Below, piece after piece: positions 50,491 to 62,209 of a stretch of 64,000 nucleotides of DNA. Positions within the stretch are counted from its first letter, which is position 1. Each line of letters begins with the position of its first letter. The notes under the pieces were generated by a model that worked only from the letters and a program-made list of their open reading frames with translations, had not been told where the DNA came from and made no database searches. Both the position numbers and the translations under genes were made by a program. Location: NCBI GenBank assembly GCA_013368445.1, contig JAACJO010000003.1, positions 1-64,000 on the forward strand. The letters run 5' to 3'. The DNA is from Leucocoprinus leucothites (lineage: Eukaryota; Basidiomycota; Agaricomycetes; Agaricales; Agaricaceae).

Positions 50491-51240
50491 TTAATACCAC
50501 TGCGAACGAAGCTCGCCGACTCGAGGGTCCCTCGAGTTGAGAGAATCACACGTGCTCGGGAATATGAACAGTGGTGTCACGGGCTGTCACGCATGTGGGG
50601 AACCCAAAAGTGGACTGGCTGAGTTGAACCGCGACTATGACCATGAATCCAACACATCTTTCGGTACATCCCTCTCGCTCTTCTAGAGCTCCATGCTTAG
50701 GCTTCAACCGAAACGGATCCACGACTGGATGGCGAACCTCGTTACTTGAGTCGGTAAGCACAATGCGGTATGTTCACAAATTAGGTTCTCATTTATAGCG
50801 AAAACGCCAGCCCCTGTAGGCCCAGATGGCACACATATTACTCACAACGGGACCCGGACAAAGGGAGCAAACTACTGAGCGCTCATAACGTGACAGACAG
50901 CGCTGTAGCAGTAGAGAACGAAGGGTTTGTGAGCAGCTGCAACACTGGGCATGTACGTTTGGCACTTCTATTATATTATGGATATTTCTAAAGCTAGGCT
51001 TGCAGAAACACACCCCTGCCGAGCCTTTATCTCCCCGCTCATCTCTCTCTGTCTTCCAGAGAGGACGTATAGATCTCCAAAGCTCCATCCCAGTGCCCCA
51101 GCTCTTCCCAATCCATCTCTTCACAACAAGCCTTCGTCATCTCTCTCATCTCCCACCTGAAATCATCTCGATCCTCCGCCAAGTCTTTTGCTAAATTCCG
51201 TCGTTGTGAGATCGATGCTCCGAGGGACCGGCTGAGTGAC
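50490..51240 (+). repeat. Module R4, copy b
   Basis: Landmarks as in copy a, with GGCATGTACGTTTGGCACTTC in place of the GTGTATGTT core and ATTATATTATGGATAT after it. Closest to copy e (59840-60600). Confidence 0.55.
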
Positions 51241-51560
51241 CTTGTGAGTACCTCCGTGACTGCTATATTGGCCACCACGCTGATGAGCGGAAAGGTTGGC
51301 ATGGTGGCGGTGGAAGAGGTAGCCGCGGAGGTGCGGCAAAGTCCTGAGGGTTGTGCACTATGGAGGAACGCCCGTTGGCATTGACGATGGTAGGGGCGGG
51401 GGAACCATGTAAGCCACATGCTAGGTTCTCATTGTGTTGATGAGCGACTAAGAACTTCATGTAGCCACCTGGAATGGGATAATAACTGGAATCGCACTCC
51501 CTCTGATGAATCAAGCTCGACAAGCATAAGCAGTGTTCTTCCATGACGGGCTGAGCCTTC
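51240..51560 (+). repeat. Partial module R5-like segment
   Basis: Resembles 53230-53480 and 61330-61590: CCGTGACTGCTATATTGGCC, the block reading CATGGAGGAACGCCCGTTGGCAT-like, and CGACTAAGAACTTCATGTAGCC. No intact frame is shared. Confidence 0.45.
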
Positions 51561-51574
51561 AGTTATGAATGGAA

Positions 51575-52080
51575 GCCATTTTCGGGGGAGGGAACGCGCG
51601 TCACCCTCCCCAAACCGGACCTTTTCCGCTGAACGATTGCTACTGCCCCGGCGTTGTTGCCCGATGATTGGGAGTACGCAAAACCCATGTTGGTAGTCAG
51701 AAGTTATTTTCCCCTAGGTAAGCTAGATACACTCTCTACTTCCTGTAGCTTAAGGTACTGGCTGAGTATTTCCAGGCTAAATACCTTGTAGAACGGTAGT
51801 TACGCTCGAATACCCCTTTTTGTACATGAGTCTTGCGTGTGTCAATAGAACATTCTACAAGATGCGCAATTCTGATGGCTTGGGATACTGGCCTTCCTGG
51901 GAAGCGTTGATCATAAACGGGAAATTCTGTATGTGAAGCGGGATGTACATCATGTTGTTTCAATTCTGGGGGAATGTTTAGCAAGGACGAGCCGCTCTTG
52001 TATTCCTCCAGCAGCTAAGGTTTACCACAAATAACGTTAGCGCTGCGTCCCAAATCACGACTTTCACTTATATTCAACGG
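51575..52080 (+). repeat. Module R3, copy b (degraded)
   Basis: The 5' stem GGGGAGGG/CCCTCCCC is kept (51585-51611) and so is the following 120-base block with its CAAGGTA/TACCTTG-type stem. The rest is heavily rearranged and the reading frame is gone. Confidence 0.5.
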
Positions 52081-52480
52081 TACCCCGATGACGACGACAA
52101 AGACATGAATCTGACTCTGAGCGTGTACGTCTGGCATATGTATTAGATTATGGATATCTCTGAAATTAGGCTTGCAGAAACGCACCTCTGCGGGGCTTTC
52201 GTTTCTCCGCTTGACTCTCCGTCCTCCAAGAACCACTCACAGACCTCCAAGGTTTCTATTCCCATCGCTCAGTTCATCCTAATCCAATCATTAAACGCTC
52301 TCATCCCTCTGACCTCCCATCTGGAGCTATCACGATCCTCCGCCGAAGCCCCTCGCTGGAATCTGTCTTTTCGGGATGGACTCTCGAAAAGACAATTTGG
52401 TCCTACTGCCGGGGAAGCAGATATGAACTCAGATTATTTCTTGGAAGCAGGATTTGACCGTTGTTAGGGGAGAGTTGAAG
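52080..52480 (+). repeat. Module R4, copy c (partial)
   Basis: Only the middle of R4 is present, starting near GACTCTGAGCGTGTACGTC, joined directly to degraded R3. The early part of the module is missing. Confidence 0.5.
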
Positions 52481-52649
52481 AGACAGGCCGAGTATCACCA
52501 GAGATTGGAACGTCTAAACAAGTGGATGAACGCTGAACGTTTGAACCCGTATCGTCACACAAGCGATGCCGTTATTCAAGACTTGCGCAAACAGAACCGT
52601 CCGCTCCAGGCTTAGGCCGCGTATACCCAAAGTCCAAGACCAACAATCG

Positions 52650-53480
52650 GCTAATTTGGCCCAGGCAAGCCCTTCCACATCCAGTCTCTCATCACTCTGC
52701 GCGCACTCTGGACATCCTCTGTCCCGAGCATAAAACCTCCACTCTCTCTGCCTCATACATAATTAGCTCTTCGACAAAGCTCAGCCCTCGCCTCCTTCTG
52801 CTCTCTCCGTCACCAAAGTTCCAACCCCGATACCACATTCAAGTGATGGTCCATCGAACTAATGTTGTAGTTTGGCGTCAGGCTGTGGTAAGCATTGGTT
52901 ATTATCGCACTGAACTCAGGGGTTGACGTTACATCTGAGTAGAGGGTCTGGCCGTGCCTGTGCTCAAAGTTAACCCTTCTGCCGCTTTCAAGGACCCACC
53001 GACCTGGGATGTTATGACCTCCGCCTCGACCTTTCCTTTGTTGTTGCGTGATGGGTGAATCTGTGGTCTCTTGAAGCCCCACCGCCACCACGACAACCAT
53101 GGCCAAGTCCGAACCCAACGTGAAGGTGAAGGTACTACCGGTGACGGAACCCCACCTACCGCTCAGCGTGATAACGAGTGGTAGACGTACTCATTGCTCA
53201 AGCAGTCAACGTGTGGAGGAAGGTGAAGTAGTATCCTTGTGAGCACCCTCCGTGACCGCTATATTGACCGCCAGACTGATGAGCTGAAAGATCAGCACGG
53301 TTTTGAGCTGGTGTTGGAGGAGGCTACTGACGGCAGCAAAGTTCTGAGGGACATACATCATGGGGGTACACCCGTTGGCATCGGCGGGGGGAACAGGTAA
53401 GTGAAATGTTGGGTTCTCACTGCGCTGGCGAGCGACTAAGCACTTCATGTAGCCATCTGAGGTGGGATCATTATTGTGAT
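52650..53480 (+). repeat. Modules R6 (copy b) and R5 (copy a)
   Basis: R6 landmarks at 52670-52800 run into R5, which starts CCGTCACCAAAGTTCCAA and is shared with 61015-61600. Near 53230 a short segment reads LRDRYIDRQTDELKDQHGFE on plus, and the minus frame 52810-53118 is open for 102 aa. Neither is conserved as a frame in the other copy. Confidence 0.45.
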
Positions 53481-53494
53481 CATGGTCCCCTCGA

Positions 53495-53760
53495 CGAGTG
53501 GTTCTGTCCACGACTCTCGATGCTCAGTCATTTTGTTTCTATATGGCCAGTCCTACTCCTATGAAGTATCTGGCTCTGGACCATCATCGGCACCTCGATT
53601 TGCTCTCGCGAAAGCGTGACCCGAGCCCACTTGTTCCTTTAATATATTACGCTTATGACTGCCTTCGTAGTATACACTCTGTACTTCGATTTCCCGGGCT
53701 CAGATCATGGGACTGATGAGCTCAAGAGGGAGGGTTATAAGTTAAAGGAGTGGGCACGAA
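53495..53760 (+). repeat. Module R2, copy c (3' part only)
   Basis: Codes TTLDAQSFCFYMASPTPMKY, matching TTLDTQSFYVQMVGFTLTKY in copy b at about 62890. It is followed by the shared GGGCTCAGATCATGGGACTGATGAGCTCAAGAGG-type end block. The larger 5' part of R2 is absent. Confidence 0.55.
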
Positions 53761-54271
53761 CGAGTTTGACTGAATCCGACTGAAGACAAGTAGCACGACA
53801 AACACTCAGCATCATGACGCTGTACGTATAGCTCAGTTAAAGTACGTACTTTTAACTCATTGGTAGCGACCAGCTGAATGAAAAGACAGGGATGTTTGCT
53901 GTGGTTATTCGCCTGGAGTCAAGTAGGTAGCGCCCGGTCTCGAGTTTTAAATATACCTGCAAGGAAACTTATGAGCGCATGACTTTTAAGGAATTGAGTT
54001 CACCCTCTCATAACTATACCTTCCCTTCGGAATTTATTACTCTCCCTCTTCGATGAAATGACTACCCAGGCCTCAAATTTTCAAATGCGGACCGTAATAA
54101 TTGCTGACCTAAGTGCACCATGGTCCGCTGTCCTGGATTTATGAGCATTTTATTTCCCACAACAGCAGTTGGAGTCGTGGTTGCGCTCAGACTCCGGCAA
54201 AGACTCTCCATGTATCATATCGACTCCCATTCCCTTCACCGCTACACCTGTACTTAAAGCTCCTTGCGCCA

Positions 54272-55278
54272 ATGTCGTTTTTCCCTCACGCAAATAATTT
54301 TGTGATTACTAACTCTGTATTCGTTGAACATCCCAACCGTGGGCGAGGTATGCCACTCATTTTCCTTCTGAATTTCTATGGAGTAATTGTAAATTTGAAG
54401 GCATAGAGCTCCTTTACAATGCCTCTCGCATGCAGGCTGCTTCTGATTCAGCCGCCAATGAATTCGCTGCGGAGTCTTTGCCAAGGACCCGACATGGGTC
54501 TATTCTTGAGGACCTATCCACATGGGCACGACACTCGAGTCCCTCTTTCTCGTCGTTGTGGATTGTTGGTCCCGAATCTAACCTGGCACACCTTTGTGCC
54601 GACAATTTGGAGGATTACTTGGCTGCAAGTTTCTTCTTTTCGAGAGAACTAGGAGTCGAAGATCCCACACAGTTTTTCCCAACCATCGCCTACCAACTCG
54701 CCCTTCACTTCCCTGCTTACGAGGCACTCATCGACGCCAAACTCCACCAGAGCCCTGGGTTAATCTCCAAATCACTCAAGATCCAGTTCCGCGAACTCAT
54801 CGCCCGACCATTTCAACAACTTCGGGCTCGCGGAGAGACCATTGAAAGGCCACGACAAATAATCATTGTCAATGGTTTAGACGAGTGCAAGGGTGACCAA
54901 GCTAAACAGGAGCTTCTTCGTATCCTGACCACAGAAACGGAACCACTACCGTTTAGGTGGTTGGTTTTCACTCGGCCAGATATTGCTGTGGATGTGCGGG
55001 GACCCGAGGTCGAGTCCACAGCACTTCCGAATTTGGATGGATGGCGTCTAATGCAGAAAAATTTTGGGTACGGCTGTGCACATCGGCAGGATGCGAGGGT
55101 GTGCGTGGTACGCCTTGAGGGTGATAGGATCTGGATAGTTTTGTTCGGATCTATGCATAAGCTTGTCCATTGGGCTGTGTTTTTTTTTTTTTTCCCCACA
55201 CAAGCATTGATGCTAACAACCCATAATGACGCCTCGTCTTTGGACAATATTCTAATAATAGATAATGACGGCTGCTGA
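54272..55278 (+). CDS. NACHT-like NTPase fragment lacking Walker A, copy N3
   Basis: The best preserved copy. Exon 1 (54272-54347) encodes MSFFPHANNFVITNSVFVEH and five more residues. A 53-base intron leads to exon 2 at 54401, giving LLYNASRMQAASDSAANEF, GPESNLAHLCADNLEDY (no GKS/T), SFFFSRELGVEDPTQFF, TIAYQLALHFPAYEAL, and Walker B QIIIVNGLDECKGD. It then continues VVRLEGDRIWIVLFGSMHK and a hydrophobic Phe run coded by a poly-T tract. 317 aa if the whole frame is used. The start MSFFPHA fits fungal NACHT proteins, whose N-terminus often precedes a FVITN/FxI-type segment. Probably not a functional ATPase; could be a decoy or regulatory relative, or simply decay. Confidence 0.65.
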
Positions 55279-55289
55279 TATGACGTATT

Positions 55290-55935
55290 TCAACCAGTTA
55301 CCATTCTATAGGTGTATTTGCCTTTTTCCTCCTGGTAATCCATTCAGTACAGCAATAGAGTCACCTTCACGAGTCTAAGAGGGATCAAGTCTGTTTCAAG
55401 CTTCCTCATATTCTAACAATGGAAAAAGATATGCTGCCCTTTCAGCTGATACTTTCCAGTCAGCCAGGTATTTCACTTGGGATGAACGGCGACTCAAGCT
55501 AAAGCTCATAACTCTTCCGGCTTTAGGTGCACAGTAGCTAAGAAGAAAAGTGCTGTGTGACCCCGGGTAGTCCAAGGGTGCATATGTACGCCTTGACAGA
55601 GATCAGATCTGGATATTATTTGCCTGGATCTGCACACCGTTTGGCTGTGCTCACTCAATCCGTTAAACTTCCACAGCCATTTAGAACTCGAGCAGGACGG
55701 CACGATTGGCCGATTGATCACAGTGGATATATATATCGCTATATGCCCTTGTAATGATCAATAAAGGATCAGCCCAAGTACTTGCGCAGGTTTTGAATAC
55801 AATGCAATAATGTAGCGTTATAAGTCGAACTGCAGCATTCTATGCCGAAGACATATACGTGTGATAGCTAACTATTATTTTGGAAGTTTGGAGTAGGTCC
55901 CTCCAGGGGATAGGTCATGGCCAAATGCCAAAACG
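55290..55935 (+). repeat. 3' tail of N3 with the empty transposon site
   Basis: This is the uninterrupted equivalent of 38740-38978 joined to 45811-46200. The sequence CTTCCGGCTTTAGGTGCACAGTAGC (55514-55538) corresponds to the left flank and right flank of the transposon joined with one copy of the target. Confidence 0.6.
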
Positions 55936-55939
55936 TGGT

Positions 55940-56770
55940 TAATTTAATTAGTACCACTGCGAACGAAGCTCACCGACTCGAGGGTGAGGGGTCGAGGATC
56001 ACATGCTCCAGAATATGAATTGTGATGTCACAAATTGTCACGCCTACCCAAAGTGGTATTCGCCCCGTGTCGAACCGCGACCACGACCATGGACCCGACA
56101 CATTACCCTTCCGTACGTCCTTCCCACTCCTCTAGAGCACATACTTATGTTTGAACCGAAACAGGCCTATGGCTAGAGGACGAACCTCATTACCTGAGTT
56201 GGTAAGTTTGTTTAGTTTTAGCACAATGCGATATGTTGACAATTTAGTCCCTCAGTTTACTGCAAAACACCAGCTGATACAGGCCCGGATGGTACACGTA
56301 GAACTCAATACGGCGACTGGATGAAGGGAGTGGGTCGTTGATTGGAACGTGGTAGATGGTGCAATGCCGATAGCAAAAGAGTAGAACCCAAAGTTCGTGA
56401 GCAGATGGAAACTGAATGTGATACTGAGCGTGTATGTTTGGTATTTCTACTATATTATGGACCATACTGAAATTAGGTTTGCAGAATCTACTCTGCTGTC
56501 GTCCTTCCGTTCATCTTTCTCTGCCTTCCAAGAACCACCCACAGACCTTCCCATTCCCAGTGCTGTCAGCTCTTCTTGATCCACCCTTCGCAACAAGCCC
56601 TCACCATCTCTCTCACCTCCCACCCAAATTACTCCCATCCTCCGCCGAATTCATTACTGAATCTCGTCTTGCGAGATCGATTCTCTAAATGATAATTCGG
56701 ATCGACTGCCAGAGAGGGAAACGTGGGCTCACAGTGTCACTTGGGAGCAGGATTCGCCCGCTGTCGCGGG
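55940..56770 (+). repeat. Module R4, copy d
   Basis: Closest to copy a (offset about 9350). Landmarks: CACTGCGAACGAAGCTCACC, GTGATACTGAGCGTGTATG, ATTTCTACTATATTATGG and a TC-rich stretch. Confidence 0.55.
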
Positions 56771-56939
56771 CGTCGAAGGGACGGGCCGGGTATCAGAAAT
56801 CGAAGGGCCCAGATGATTACATGAACACTGAACTCGTGTCGTCGTGCATCCAATGCCATTCTATTCAAGACTTGGGTGAACAAAGCCACCTGTTTGTGAC
56901 TTAGACCGTGTATACCGAAAGTCCATGACCAGTAGTCAT

Positions 56940-57190
56940 CCATCTTGAAGCCGAATTGGCTCATGCAAGCGTTTCCACATCCAACCTCTCACCGCCTTGC
57001 ACGTACACCAGACACTCCACTCCGACTGTAAAACCTCTGCTCTCTCTACCTCAGACATGTTTCGCTCTTCGACACACAGCTCAGCTTTCGCCTCCTGATC
57101 TCTCCGTAAGTGATATGTTGGGTTCTCATTCTGTTGGTGAGCAACTAATCACTTCATGTAGCCTCCCTGGGATGATGCTGGGGTCATACT
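56940..57190 (+). repeat. Module R6, copy c
   Basis: Pairs with 47590-47830 at high identity. A plus-strand frame 56956-57201 (MAHASVSTSNLSPPC...) is open here but not in the other copies. Confidence 0.5.
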
Positions 57191-57243
57191 CCCCTCGATG
57201 AACCAAGCTCGAGCAACATAAGCAGTGTTCCGTCATTACGGCT

Positions 57244-59919
57244 TGAGCTTTCAGTCCATTTTCTGGGGGAGGGAACGCGCGTCGCCCTCCCAAACCGGAC
57301 CCTATGATGTTCGAGCATCACTACGGCCCCGGTGTTGTTGCCAGATGATTGGAAGTTCACAACGTCCCCATTAGTAGTCAGAAGTCATTTTCCCCTAGGT
57401 GAGTTAGATATACTCTTTACTTCCTGTAGCTCAAGGTACTGGCTGAGTATTTCTAGGCTAGATACCTTGTAGAACGGCAGTCACGCCCGAGTACCCCTTT
57501 GTGTACATAAGTGCGAACATGGAATCTTCGCTCGATCTGCTACTAGATTCGATCCGGTCCACAGATCATTCTTCAACACGCCCAATCCCAATGGCCCAGG
57601 TTAATTGTCTTCCTGGAGAGTGTTTGTCATCATTGGGAAAGTCTGTATGGAAAGGGGGGTGTACGCTACGTCGTTTCAATTCTAGGTCAGGAAGACCGAG
57701 TGGTTGTTGCCCTTCAACACCTAAGATTACCACAAATAACGTGAGCGCTGCGTCCTGAATCCTGACTCTGACCTGTATTTAGCGATATCCCAATGACGAC
57801 GAACAAACGCAACTCAAATCACTTAGAGGGTACACATCATACATTGTCTTCGGCGGCTTCGGCTCCCAGCACACCAAGCAACTCTTTACCAAAGATGCCG
57901 CAGGATGATCCAACTCCTACGCTGCAAACCTCTATTTTTCTCTGAAGTCCTCGGCTACATTTTGTGATACTTTGCTAATGAATAAACGGCAGCTATTGCT
58001 GACCAAAGTGCACCATGTCAGTTGCCTTGGATTTATGAGTATTTACAGCAGTCAGAGTGATGGTCACGGTCACGGTCTTGCAGACACCCTCCATGTACTA
58101 TATTGACTGCAGTCCACTATGCCATTTCATCCGTGCCTGAAGTTTTAAGGCTTTATTTCGTCGATGTCCTTTTTCCCTCATGCAAGTAATCTTTTTACTA
58201 AGAACCCCGTATTCGTTGAGCACCCCCAACATGGAAGAGGCATGCCACTCTTTAATTCCTGTGAATTAGATGTGAAAATTTCCAAGGCGTGGAGCTCCTG
58301 TATAATGCCTCTCGATGGAGGCCGCTCATGATTCGGCAGCCAACGAATTCGCCGCTGGGTCTTTACCAAAGACTCGACATGGTTCCATCCTCGAGAACCT
58401 ATCCACATGGACACAACACCCAAGTCCTTCCTTCTTGTTATGGATCGTTGGGCCCAGATCCAATTTGGCACACCTGTGTGCAGATAGCGGGGGGGACTAC
58501 TTGGCCGCGAGCTACTTCTTTTTTAGGGAAATACAAGTTGACGACCCGACGCGATTTTTCACCACCATTGCCTACCAACTCGCCCTTCATTTCCCTACTC
58601 ACGGGGAACTCATCGATGCCAAACTCCGCCGGAGCCCCGATTTAATCTCCAAATCGCTTAAAATTCAGTTTCGCGAGCTCATCGTTCAGCCATTCCAACG
58701 GCTTCGAGCTAGTGGAGAGATCACTGTTGGGTCACGACGAATAATCATCGTCAATGGTTTAGACAAATGCAAGGGCGACCAAGCTCGGGAGGAGCTTCTT
58801 CGTATCCTGACTACAGAAACGGAGGCACTACCATTTAGGTGGGTGGTTTTCACTTGCCCGGACATAGTTGTGGATGGACAGCGACTCGGGCTGAAGTTTC
58901 TAACCCTTCTGAACTTGGATGCATGGCGTCTAACGGAGAATGGATTTGAGGATGGCTGTTGTCGGACGGATTCGAGGGTGTGAATGATACGCATTGAGGG
59001 TGATGGGATGTGGATAATGTTGTTCAGATCTGTGCATACACTTGCCCATTGTGTAGTGCTTCTTTTATTATTATGTATCCCTGTAGTAATTAGTGGCATG
59101 TCAACTTTGGAGGGGATATTATTTGATTATGTGAACCAGCGTTACTTGTTCCCCTCATAAATACGACTACTATTGGAATAATTCATTCAATGAAAGTAGC
59201 CTGTTCCCCTCTTGATAATCTACCTAGTACGACCTCAGAAGTCGCCTTCGCGGGTGCAAGAGCGACCAGGTTCGTTGTGAGCTTCGACATAGTCTAAGAG
59301 CAGCATGTATATGCTGCCTTTCCGAGGGATAATTTTCAGTGGATCGTTGGCGACTCGAGCTGAAGTCCACAGCTCTTATGGTTTTGGATGCACGGCGAGA
59401 CTTAGGGACTGCGGCGGGGAGATCTGCGAATCTCCAAATCTGTGATACACCTTGAAGGAGATTAGATTGGGGTATTATTGGTTGTATCTGCGCATAAAAT
59501 TACCTGTTTGGCTTTCCGTACTATGTTAATTTCGCTTGGCGAATGAGCTGGATAATAGGATTAGTGGCGTGTTCATGGTGGATTATTATAATTATATATG
59601 ACCATATACCGTACCTGATAATGAATCATCATCCCAAGGACTTGCTAAGGTATGGATATCGCTGCGTACGTGCCATTTGTCATTGTGCGGCCAATATTTG
59701 TCAAGTCAAACTACAGCAGTCCACAGTGAAAAACATACGTGTGATAACTAACCGTTATTTCGAAAGTATGGGGTTGGTCGCTCTAAGGGAAAAAACACGG
59801 ACACGGAGAAAGCGGCAGATAATGGCTAACTCGATTAATACCACTGCGAACGAAGCTCGCCGACTCGAGGGTCCCTCGAGTTGAGAGAATCACACGTGCT
59901 CGGGAATATGAACAGTGGT
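57244..59919 (+). repeat. Right copy of the recent 9.34-kb-offset duplication
   Basis: Partner of 47900-50575. It includes module R3 copy c (57260-57920, whose ORF ends early near 57758), N4 and its 3' tail. The 58540-59915 part is indistinguishable by eye from 49200-50570. Confidence 0.8.
58164..58983 (+). pseudogene. NACHT-like fragment lacking Walker A, copy N4
   Basis: Exon 1 reads MSFFPHASNLFTKNPVFVEH and is intact, but its splice donor has GC instead of GT (GAGGCATGCC at 58234-58243). One base is missing in exon 2 where other copies have CTCGGATGGAGG (near 58312), so the frame shifts before the NACHT part. Exon 2 is otherwise open from 58315: GPRSNLAHLCADSGGDY, SYFFFREIQVDDP, IIIVNGLDKCKG. 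Nearly identical to N2, including the Lys in Walker B. Confidence 0.6.
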
Positions 59920-60700
59920 GTCACGGGTCGTCACGCATGTGGGGAACCCAAAAGTAGACTGGCCGAGTCGAACAGCGACTATGACCATGAATCCGACACA
60001 TCTTTCGGTATATCCCTCTCGCTCTTCTAGGGCTCCATGCTTAGGCTTCAACCGAAACAGGTCCACGACTGGATGGCGAACCTCATTACTTGAGTCGGTA
60101 TGTTTGTTCAGTTCTAGCACAATGCGATACGTCCATAATGTATGCTCTCAGCTTTCTACAGCAAAGACACCAGTTCCTGCAGGCCTGAACGGCACGAATA
60201 GTACTCTCAATGGGACCTGGAACAAACTATCGAGTGTTTGGAATGTGACAGACAGCGCTATACCAATAGAGAACGAGGGGTTCGCGAGCAGCTGCAAGCT
60301 GAATACGATACTAGGCATGTACGTTTGGTACTTCGGTTATATTATGGATATATTCTGAAACAGGCTTGAAGAAACGCACCCCTGCCGAGCCTTTGTCCCT
60401 CCACTCGTCTCTGTCTGCCTTCCAGATGTGACACACAGATCTCCAGAGCTCCGCTCCCAGTGCTCTCTCAGCTCTTCCCAATCTGTCTCTTCACAAGTTA
60501 CAACAAGCCCTCGTCACCTCTCCCACCTCTCACCTCAAATCATTTTAATCCTCTGCCGACCCCTTTGCTGTATGCCGTCGTTACGAGATTAATGCTCTAA
60601 AGACGAGCCGGACCGGCTGCTGGAGAAAGACACCAGGACTCGTTGTCGTTGAGGAGCAGGATTCGACTGTTGTCGGGAGAGTTAAAGGGAGGGGCCAAGT
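59840..60700 (+). repeat. Module R4, copy e
   Basis: Partner of copy b. The plus frame 59915-60358 is the longest open frame in any R4 copy (147 aa). It includes a segment with repeated NGT/NxT sites (GLNGTNSTLNGTWNKLSSVW) and SCKLNTILGMYVWYFGYIMD, which look like a glycosylated exterior followed by a hydrophobic helix. This may be the nearest thing to the original protein. Confidence 0.5.
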
Positions 60701-60839
60701 ATCTCCAGAAATTGGACAGCCCAAACACCTCCATGGCGCTGACCATGTGTCGTCACACAAGCGATACCGTTTTATTCAAGATTTGCACGAAAAGAGCCGC
60801 TCACTCATGGCTTAGGCCATGTATACCAAAATTCCTGCC

Positions 60840-61600
60840 CAACAGTCGTCCACATTGAAGCCAAAATAGTCCAGGCAAGAGCCTCTAACATCCAGACTCT
60901 TGCCACCTTGCACATACCCCAGACACCCTCCATTTTCGACCGTAAAACCTCTCTCCCCGGCTCAGACATGCCCCACTCTTCGACACGCACGGCTCAGCCC
61001 TCGCCTCCTGCCCCCTCCGTCACCAAAGTTCCAATCATGATACCACTTTTCAGTGATAATCCGTCGAACTGATGTTGTAGGCTAGCGTTAGGCCATGGTA
61101 TGTGTTGGTTGTTATCATACTGGAGCTCGGAAGTTAATGCTACAGCTGATTAGAAGGATTAACCGTGCCTGCGCTCAAAGTCGACTCTTGTACCCCCTTC
61201 AAGTACCCGCCGACCTGAGATGTTACCACTGCTGAAGAGGTCATACTGACTTGCTGTTCCGGCGCAACAACGATTGATAAATGCGCACATCCCTTGAGAG
61301 CCAAGTCGTGAAGAGGGTTGAAGTAGTGTCCAGGTGAGTACCCCCCGTGACCTCTATATTGGCCACTGCGCTGATGGGTGGAAAGACCGGCGTGCAGTTG
61401 AGCTAGTGACGTGGTGGATGAGGCGAGCGCTGCTGAGGTGCGGTAAAATCTTGAGGGGCGCACACCATGGAGGAATGCCCATGGGCATCGACGATGGTAG
61501 GGCGGGGAACATGTAAGCAATATGCTAGGTTCTCATTGCGTTGGTGAGCGACTAAGAACGTCATGTAGCCACCCGGAATGGGATGCTTACTGGGATCCTA
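60840..61600 (+). repeat. Modules R6 (copy d) and R5 (copy b)
   Basis: R6 landmarks near 60880-61015 run directly into R5 (CCGTCACCAAAGTTCCAAT at about 61018), as at 52.7-53.5 kb. The later block around 61340-61520 matches 53230-53390 and 51240-51400. Confidence 0.45.
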
Positions 61601-61669
61601 CTCCCCGACGAATCAAGCTCGAGCACCATAATGAGCGTTCGACCGTGACTTGCTGTGCTCAGTCATGAA

Positions 61670-61960
61670 TGGAAGCCATTTTTATGGGAGAGAACCCACG
61701 TCACCCTCCCCAAACCGGACACCCCTATGTTGGAGGATCGCTGCGACCCCAGCATTATCGCCCGACGATTCGGAACACAGAACGTCCCCATTGGTAGTCA
61801 GAGGTCATTTCCCCCTAGGTAAGCCAGATGCACTCTTTATTCCCCGTAGCTCAGGGTACTGACTGAGCGTTTCCAGGTTAGATGCCTCATAGAACGGTAG
61901 TCAATCTCCTATTGCTTATTTTGTACTCAAGTTTGAACATGTAATCTTTGCGTAATCTGC
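61670..61960 (+). repeat. Partial module R3, copy d
   Basis: Keeps ACGTCACCCTCCCCAAACCGGACAC-like and the CCCCATTGGTAGTCAGA...CCCCTAGGTAAG block, with the first stem partly broken. It stops near 61960 and passes into R2. Confidence 0.45.
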
Positions 61961-62209
61961 TGTATGACTTGATTAGATCAACAGACTGTTCCTTTCCAAC
62001 TATTCCCCGAGGACGACGACGACTCTTTCCTCTCTAGGCGGGGTACTTGCTTCCAGCGCGAGTGAAGATGAACGTCGTTTACTCAAACAACCCCATAGGT
62101 AATTGCTGAGTACTGAAGAAGTTGAACCACAGCCCAAAGTGGATGAGATGTAACGTCTCAAGCTGTTCGAGTCGGTAAATCCCGCCCATGAGAAAAATCC
62201 GAAAACGTA

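Larger units (their letters stand above)
47900..50575 (+). repeat. Left copy of the recent 9.34-kb-offset duplication
   Basis: Nearly identical to 57244-59919 at a constant offset of 9344 bases through most of its length. From about 49200 to 50570 I found no difference by eye, whereas the flanks on both sides show substitutions and small indels. Confidence 0.8.

Noticed and set aside
50199..50540. 113-aa frame identical at 50199-50540 and 59543-59884, as a conserved gene
   Set aside because: The whole surrounding 1.4 kb is identical, including non-coding DNA, so identity reflects recent duplication or conversion and not protein selection. The frame is absent in other tails.
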